64,000 nt of DNA from Mytilus galloprovincialis (Eukaryota > Mollusca > Bivalvia > Mytilida > Mytilidae): the NCBI RefSeq assembly GCF_965363235.1, contig NC_134844.1, positions 15,978,646-16,042,645 of the forward strand. Reading direction: 5' to 3'. The translations under genes and the position numbers were made by a program. Under the pieces are notes generated by a model. The model was not told the DNA's origin. It searched no databases and saw only the letters and a list, made by a program, of their open reading frames with translations. Below are positions 36,001 to 45,000 of the stretch, piece after piece. The number at the start of each line of letters is the position of its first letter. Positions within the stretch are counted from its first letter, which is position 1.

Positions 36001-39000
36001 CAGACATTGTTATAAAGGAGCTCTAGAAAAGAAAAATTGTAACAAAACAAATTTGATAATTTTATCCAAAAAAATTCCAGTTATAAAATGTTTGTCTGCT
36101 CTATGGTTATGGTTGTTGATGTTTTGACACATTCCCTATTTCCTTTATCAATTTTTTATGCCCCACCTACGATAGTAGAGGGGCATTATGTTTTCTGGTC
36201 CGTGTGTCCGTTCGTCCGTCCGTCCCTCCGACCGTCCGTCTGTTCGTCTGTCTGTCCCGCTTCAGGTTAAAGTTTTTGGTCAAGGTAGTTTTTGATGAAG
36301 TTGAAGTCCAATCAACTTGAAACTTAGTATACATGTTTCCTTTGATAAGATCAATCTAATTTTAATGCCAAATTAGAGAATTTATTCCAATTTCACGGTC
36401 CACTAAACATAGAAAATGATAGTGCGAGTGGGGCATCCGTGTACTGTGGACACATTCTTGTTTTAAAACAGTTATGGTATTTAAGGAATGACTGTAATAT
36501 TTAAGAAATAACATTAAAAATGGTGCACACTGAATAACAAGTGTAGCGGGTTATCTAACACTGCACCACATTTTATGCCCCATTTATGGGCATTATGTTT
36601 TCTAGTCTGTGCATTCATCCGTCCTATGTCCATCCGTCTGTCTGTACCTCCCGCTTCAGGTTAAAGTTTTTGGTTGAGGTAGTTTCTGATAGGTTGAAGT
36701 CCAATCAACATTAAACTTAGTACACATGTTCCCTATGATATGATCTTTCTAATTTTAATGCCAAATTAGAGATTTTCCCCCATTTTCACGGTCCACTGAA
36801 CTTAGAAAATGATAGGGCGGATGGGGCATCCTTGTACTGGGACACATTCTTGTTTATAATATTTCGAATATTACAGGGTTTTTTAATTTGTTTGTTTACG
36901 TATTTTCCCCATGAAAAAGTCGGGTCGGTCGGGGAAAAAAAAAGAAAAAAAATATCTTTCAAGACAGAAAAATATGCAAAATAAATATATATTTCACCTT
37001 TCTAACAATATGCTATTTATGTTATGCTATTTTGGCATAATTTCTTAAATTTTAGTTTGATGACATATTATTGCTCAGCTGTCATAAACATTGCATGACA
37101 TTGTCTAAAAATTTCTCGTAAAAAAAAGGGGGTGTGTACACAGCCAAAGACGAAATTAGATCTGCATTTCACAAACAAGAAAAACAGATTCGCGTAGCTC
37201 TTAATCAATTCCAGAAAACTTGGTGAATTCCTAATGATCTTCAAGCACAATAACTGATAAAAAAAAGAAATGTAAAATTTCATACGAAAATAAGTTTCAA
37301 CACACCTGTCAAAAACGTAATAGACTCGTCTACTGAAAAAACGAGAATATCGGGTTATTCTGTTGTCATGCATTCCTGTTTTTATCCAAATTGACGATAT
37401 TTTTTTATTATCTATGAAACAAGAAAATTCAAAATGATTTGTTAATATTCAGTACTTTAACTTGATGTCTTCCCCCTGTCCACATTTGGACAAGTCTATT
37501 TCTATGAGATGATGCATCTTACGGACTTATTGTGTAATTGGTTTTAAAAACAGGTTTCGTTCCGCAAAATTATTTGCGCAAACGTCATTTCAAGGTCAGT
37601 TATAATTAATTTGTCTATTTTTAGAAACATAACCTGGAAGTTTTATTTTTTCACAACAGAAAGTGTTATCAATTTTGTTAGTAATTAATGCATTTCATTT
37701 CATAAAAAAAGAACATTTTAATTATTTTTAAGGGAAAATGCATTTGTTAGGGTCGGCGGGAATAACAAGTGAAACTGCGAGCTACTGCTCACTGATGATA
37801 CCCCCGCCGCAAGTGGATAATATTAATAGTGTAAAAATATGCAAGTGTTCGGTAAACAGGAAGTTGTCGAGTGATGAATCTGAAAACGCATCACACGGTA
37901 TAGCTGACTTATAAAAATCCTGAAACCAAATTTCAGAAATCCTTGTATTGTAGTTCCTGAGAAAAATGTGACGAAAATTTTTAACTTGGTTATCATGTGT
38001 AGAATCATACAAGTGTTCGGTAAACAGGAAGTAGTCGAGTGATGAATCTGAAAACGCATCACACGGTATAGCTGACTTATATAAATCCTGAAACCAAATT
38101 TCAGAAATCCTTGTATTGTAGTTCCTGAGAAAAATGTGACGAAAATTTTCAACTTGGCTATCATGTGTAAAATCATACAAGTGTTCGGTAAACAGGAAGT
38201 TGTCGAGTGATGAATCTGAAAACGCATCACACGGTATAGCTGACTTATATAAATCCTGAAACCAAATTTCAGAAATCCTTGTATTGTAGTTCCTGAGAAA
38301 AATGTGACGAAAATTTTCAACTTGGCTATCATGTGTAAAATCAGACAAGTGTTCGGTAAACAGGAAGTTGTCAAGTGATGAATCTGAAAACGCATCACAC
38401 GGTGTGGCTGACTTATATAAATGTTGATACCAAATTACAGAAAGGGTGGATGTGTAGTTCCTGAGAAAAATGTGACGAAAGTTTCATGGGACGGACTGAC
38501 TGACGGACTGACTGACGGACTGACTGACGGACGGACGGACTGACAGACAGAGGTAAAACAGTATACCCCCCCTTTTTTAAAGCGGGGGTATAAAAAATCA
38601 TGAAAAGTCAATTTTATTTTTATTCTGGAAATCGGCAAAATTGGGTCGGCAAATCCGTAAACCAACAAATTAAAAAATCCTGGCTTGATAGTTTAATTCT
38701 AAATACCATTTTCAATAAGTGATTTGTAAAAAAAGGTTGATGAAGTCATGGTCACATGACACAATAATGTCTATGAGCTGATAAACAAAATTATATCTCA
38801 TATTGACATAAACATTTAAAAAAAAATCACTAAGAGTGATAATGCAAATGATTTCTACTCTTAACCATATTTTGTGTTTTTTCTTCAGATTACAGAGATT
38901 TTTATTTGGTAATGAATAATATAGATGGTATGATGTTACGAGGGGAGAAGACACAGAATATACTGAGTCTCTTAAGTCAGATCAGAGGGTTCCATGTTAT

Positions 39001-42000
39001 TGCTTCTATTGACCACATCAATGCCTCTCTAAGTAAGTAATGTACTCCTAAACTCAGATCAGAGGATTCCATGTCATTGCTTCTATTGACCACATCAATG
39101 CCTCTCTAAGTAAGTAATGTACTCCTAAACTCAGATCAGAGGGTTCCATGTCATTGCTTCTATTGACCACATCAATGCCTCTCTAAGTAAGTAATGTACT
39201 CCTCAACTCAGATCAGAGGATTCCATGTCATTGCTTCTATTGACCACATCAATGCCTCTCTAAGTAAGTAATGTACTCCTCAACTCAGATCAGAGGATTC
39301 CATGTCATTGCTTATATTGACCACATCAATGTCTCTCTAAGTAAGTAATGTACTCTCCTCAACTCAGATCAGAGGGTTCCATGTTATTGCTTCTATTGAC
39401 CACATCAATGCCTCTCTAAGTAAGTAATGTACTCCTCAACTCAGATCAGAGGGTTCCACGTTACTGCTATTGACCACATCAATGCCTCTCTAAGTAAGTA
39501 ATGTACTCTCCTCAACTCAGATCAGAGGATTCCATGTTATTGCTTCTATTGACCACATCAATGCCTCTCTAATACCCCAGTCCCACTAGGCCACGATCGC
39601 ACTACGATCTGTGAAAAAAATGAAAATTTTGACGATCGTAATGCGATCGTGCAGATTGTAGTAAGGTCGTAGTACGGTCGTGATGAGGTCTTGATGATCG
39701 TGATGAGCGTGGCCAACTTTGAACATGTTCAAAACAGTCGTGGTGCGGTCGTGGCGAAATCAGGTCGTAGTAGAAGCGTAGTAAGAGCGCAGTAAGATCG
39801 TGGTAAGATCGCATAGGTCGCTGTACCATCGTAGCGAGAGCGCAGCGAAAGCGTGAATCTATTCGGAGAGACTGCGCTACGATCTCACAGCGACGTTATT
39901 ACGACCTCACTACGACCATCACGTTCTCATCGCGACCCAACTACGATTCCACTACGACTATACTACGTTTACACCACACTGTTCAAGACCATAGTACGAT
40001 TCTAGCACGACCTTGTCGCCCTCATCGCGCTGTTCCTACGACCTGACTACGTTCATACTACGACTTTCATTCCTATTGTCATTTTCACATAAAATATATT
40101 AAATCTCTCCAGGTTTTGTTTGTCTATATGTAATAAGGACTTCTTGTCCATTTTTTCTAACTACTCAACCATGCCACATTATGTATGAATGTGCCTAACC
40201 CAAGTCAGGAGCCTTTAAATCAATGATTGTCGTTTGTTAATGTGACAAAAAGCAGTTAGTTTTCTCGTTTGAATTGTTTTAAATTGTCATTTCGAGGCCT
40301 ATGCGGAATGGGCTTTGCTCATTGTTGAAGGCCGTACGGTGAATTAAAGTTGTTAATTTCTGTGTCATGCTGGTCTCTTGTGGAGAATTGTCTCATTGGC
40401 AATCATACCACATCTTCTTTTTTTGTTATATTCACACATCTGTGTCATCTCTTCTATCTTTCACTAAAATATCGTCCTTTGAAATTGATGGACCAAAAAT
40501 AGGTTGTAAGTCAGGTTGTATTGGTCAATCCGAAATCTTTGCTTGATCAGAGTTCGTAACTATTAGAGCTCTCTCTGCCTCTGAATCAACCCCTACCACC
40601 AATCCCACGTGTTCTAGTAGATTTTGGTGGCATGACTGTATTGTTTCCGAGAAATCTACGTATTAATCAGAAATAGAAGGAATGGAACTGTATTGATATG
40701 GAACACGATTTTGATATTATTGCTGAGAACGTGTTAAGATCGGTATGAACGTAGTATAATAGTGGTAAAAACGTGCTATAATCGCAGTAGAAGCGTGGTA
40801 CGATCGTGTTGCAATCGGATAACTCGTGGTATGGTCGTAGTGACAACGTGATGAGCGTAGAACGATCTTGATATAAAGCGTAGTGATGTCGCAGAATAAG
40901 CGCGGTGAGAACGTGGTATAATCGTAGCGGGATCGTTGTAGAAGCGTAATGAGGACGTAGTATCATCGTGAAAGCAACGAAAATTTACATTTTCATGCCG
41001 CTCATACCGCGACCTCACCACGATATGAATTTATTTTAGATCGCGGTGAGCGTGGTGCGATCGTGGTCTAGTGGGACTGGGGCTTAAGTAAGTAATGTAC
41101 TCCTCAACTCAGATAAGAGGGTTCCATGTTATTGCTTCTATTGACCACATCAATGCCTCTCTAAGGAAGTAATGTACTCCTCAACTCAGATCAGAGGGTT
41201 CCACGTTACTGCTTCTATTGACCACATCAATGCCTCTCTTAGTAAGTAATGTACTCTCCTCAACTCAGATCAGAGGGTTCCATGTTATTGCTTCTATTGA
41301 CCACATCAATGCCTCTCTAAGTAAGTAATGAATTCCTCAACTCAGATCAGAGGGTTCCACGTTACTGCTTCTATTGACCACATCAATGCCTCTCTAAGTA
41401 AGTAATGTACTCTCCTCAACTCAGATCAGAGGGTTCCATGTTATTGCTTCTTTTGACCACATCAATGCCTCTCTAAGTAAGTAATGTACTCTCCTCAACT
41501 CAGATCAGAGGATTCCATGTCATTGCCTCTATTGACCACATCAATGCCTCTCTAAGTAAGTAATGTACTCCTCAACTCAGATCAGAGGATTCCATGTCAT
41601 TGCTTCTATTGACCACATCAATGCCTCTCTAAGTAAGTAATGTACTCCTCAACTCTGATCAGAGGATTCCATGTCATTGCTTCTATTGACCACATCAATG
41701 CCTCTCTAAGTAAGTAATGTACTCCTCAACTCAGATCAGAGGGTTCCATGTTATTGCTTCTATTGACCACATCAATGCCTCTCTAAGTAAGTAATGAATT
41801 CCTCAACTCAGATCAGAGGGTTCCACGTTACTGCTTCTATTGACCACATCAATGCCTCTCTAAGTAAGTAATGTACTCCTCAACTCAGATCAGAGGGTTC
41901 CATGTTATTGCTTCTATTGAACACATCAATGCCTCTCTAAGTAAGTAATGTACTCTCCTCAACTCAGATCAGAGGGTTCCATGTTATTGCTTCTATTGAC

Positions 42001-45000
42001 CACATCAATGCCTCTCTAAGTAAGTAATGTACTCCTCAACTCAGATCAGAGGGTTCCATGTTATTGCTTCTATTGACCACATCAATGCCTCTCTAAGTAA
42101 GTAATGTACTCTCCTCAACTCTAATCAGAGGGTTCCACGTTACTGCTTCTATTGACCACATCAATGCCTCTCTAAGTAAGTAATGTACCCTCCTCAACTC
42201 AGATCAGAGGGTTCCATGTTATTGCTTCTATTGACCACATCAATGCCTCTCTAAGTAAGTAATGTACTCTCCTCAACTCAGATCAGAGGGTTCCATGTTA
42301 TTGCTTCTATTGAACACATCAATGCCTCTCTAAGTAAGTAATGAATTCCTCAACTCAGATCAGAGGGTTCCATGTTATTGCTTCTATTGACCACATCAAT
42401 GCCTCTCTAAGTAAGTAATGTACTCTTCAACTCAGATAAAATCGTCTCCATTGATATATCAATGACTCTTTAAGCAAAGTTACTTTTAATTTTCAGTATG
42501 GGATCAGGGTAAATGTAGCAGATTTAATTGGTTGTGGTTTGATGTTACAACATATCTACCTTACACTGACGAGACATCATATGAGAATTCATTACTGGTA
42601 CAACAATCTGGTTCCTTAGCCCTCAGCTCTATGACACATGTCATGAAGAGTTTGACACCAAATGCAAAGAATATATTTATACTGCTGACTAAGCACCAGT
42701 TAGAGAACAAAGACAACAGTACTTACATAGGTATACATGATTTAGTATCAGTTCATATACAACAGTACTTACATAGGTATACATGATTTAGTATCAGTTT
42801 ATATACAACAGTACTTACATAGGTATACATGATTTAGTATCAGTTTATATACAACAGTACTTACATAGGTATACATGATTTAGTATCAGTTTATATACAA
42901 CAGTACTTACATAGGTATACATGATTTAGTATCAGTTTATATACAACAGTACTTACATAGGTATACATGATTTAGTATCAGTTTATATACAACAGTACTT
43001 ACATAGGTATACATGATTTATTCTAATGCAACAACGTTTGTAACGTTCATTTTGATTGGATAACGTCACTTTCTTACATGGCATCAATTGACAATTGATG
43101 CTATGGGATGTACGCGCAAGCGCAGACGGCATATGACATATTTTAAATACATGTTTTAACGTTGTTTTTTGTCAGTTTCATTAGAATGGAGATAACAATA
43201 TTGTATTTTAAGCTCCGACGGCATCAATTTGGGATTTGATGGTCGCAAATACCCGTTTACTGTCTCTGCTAACGCGTCGCCAGTAAACTTAATTTGCGAC
43301 CATCAAATCCCCAATTGATGCCGTCGGAGCTTAAAATACAATACAGTTATCTCCTAAGTATCAGTTTATATACAACAGTACTTACATAGGTATACATGAT
43401 AAAGTATCAGTTTATATACAAATCATACAATGACTAATATCTGATGAATTTTGAAAAGCATATAAATGTTATAAATAGATTTCTGACTTTACTTTTAGCA
43501 TTCGTTCCAATTGAAAATTGTCTTTCTGTGTGTTTGACCATAAAGCTAGAAATGAAAATTTTAAAATTAAGGCCTTTTGCAACTTATTCAATGAGTAAAC
43601 AAACATAAAAAAAAAATTCTAAAGGAACAATGCTAAATATTTTGTCAGAAATCAACCTTTTATGTCAGTTTGACTGTCCCTTTGGTATCTTTCATCCCTC
43701 TTTTAATGTTTATATTGAAAAGATTGATAATATATATTGAATGAATACAACATCACATGCAGTTTTGTGAGTTGGTGCATGCATTTTCATGTGCTTGAAA
43801 CTTTTGTTAACAGAAGGTAAATTAATCAATGAGTGAATATGTCTTAGAAGAAATTAAAGGACCCAAACACCACAGAGAACACAAGTCAATATTCAACAGG
43901 ACAAAAGAACTGGCAAAAGGTTAAATCAACAGGTAAACTGCAAATGATTCTATTCTATTCATTTCATTTGCAATAAAAGATACAATCATTTTGGCAGAAA
44001 ATGATTTACTTTAGTATTTTGTAGGTATGTCTATACAAGATTTATACCAGCGATGTAGAGAAGGTTTCTTAGTCAACAGTGATCTCACCTTGAGGGCACA
44101 ACTGGTTGAATTTAAAGATCACAAGTTGATTAAGAGTAAAAAGGTAACCATTTTAAAACAAGCATATGTAACATAAATCAAGTACATTCACTTTTCATCA
44201 ACATTTTTCTCTTTATAACAAGTCATCATATACAAGTACATTTTCTACAACCTTCCTACAAAGTTTCGTAGGTCTGTTTATCAATTTATCTTTCCATCTT
44301 TACAAAGCAACTTCTTTGTTTGGTCACTAAAAAAACTATATAATAGTATATTTTTGAAGAACAACAGGAAAAATTAATTTAACATTTTTTGCCTGTTTTG
44401 CCAAATACTAATGAATTATAACTTAAAAGCAGAAAAGCAACAATGAAGGGAAAAACATTCCTTTGAAAAAGTCTGATAAAATGAGACCACAAAAGGCTCT
44501 TGCCATCTCTGGTCCCTTGCTAACTATGATCTTTCTAATTTTAATGTTAAAGTTTTGATGCCAATTTCACTGTCCACTGAACATAGAAAATGATAGTGTG
44601 AATGTGGCATCTGTTTACTATGGACACATTCATGTTTAAATCTCTGTAAAAAAAAACCAACATGAAACATATTTTGTCTGTTTTGTTAAATACTAATGCA
44701 TTACATAAAAGCAGAAAAGCAACAATTTTGGGGAACAAATTTTCCTTTGAAGGTTTTAGAAAATGAGTCCGAAAAAAGCTCTTGTCAACGGATATCTCTG
44801 GTCCCTTGCTTTCACAATTTCTTATAAAATTTCCCAAAATTTACATTGTCATTAGTCAATCCCACCATTTTAATTTTCAAACAAATCCATAATTCAGGAA
44901 AAGGATTTTACACTGACCCTCATTAATTTAAAATTCTTTTTATTATTTACTTGATGTCTCATTCAAATATACTCCACATTTTCTTTTATTGGCATTATTC

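Larger units (their letters stand above)
35984..38888 (+). other. ORC2 intron 9
   Basis: It holds two direct copies of repeat family E (36159-36465, 36573-36855) and a nested pair of DNA elements (36874-38682, with 37801-38588 inside). Positions 38690-38888 show nothing. Confidence 0.55.

Noticed and set aside
37782..38398. Two overlapping minus-strand frames of 188 and 191 codons
   Set aside because: They lie within a transposon-borne 168-bp tandem repeat and stay open because the period is divisible by 3. No recognisable domain.
39602..41021. Several minus-strand frames rich in Arg/His/Ser/Leu
   Set aside because: They come from the ACGATCGTAG-type subterminal repeats of the Harbinger-like element and do not resemble a transposase.
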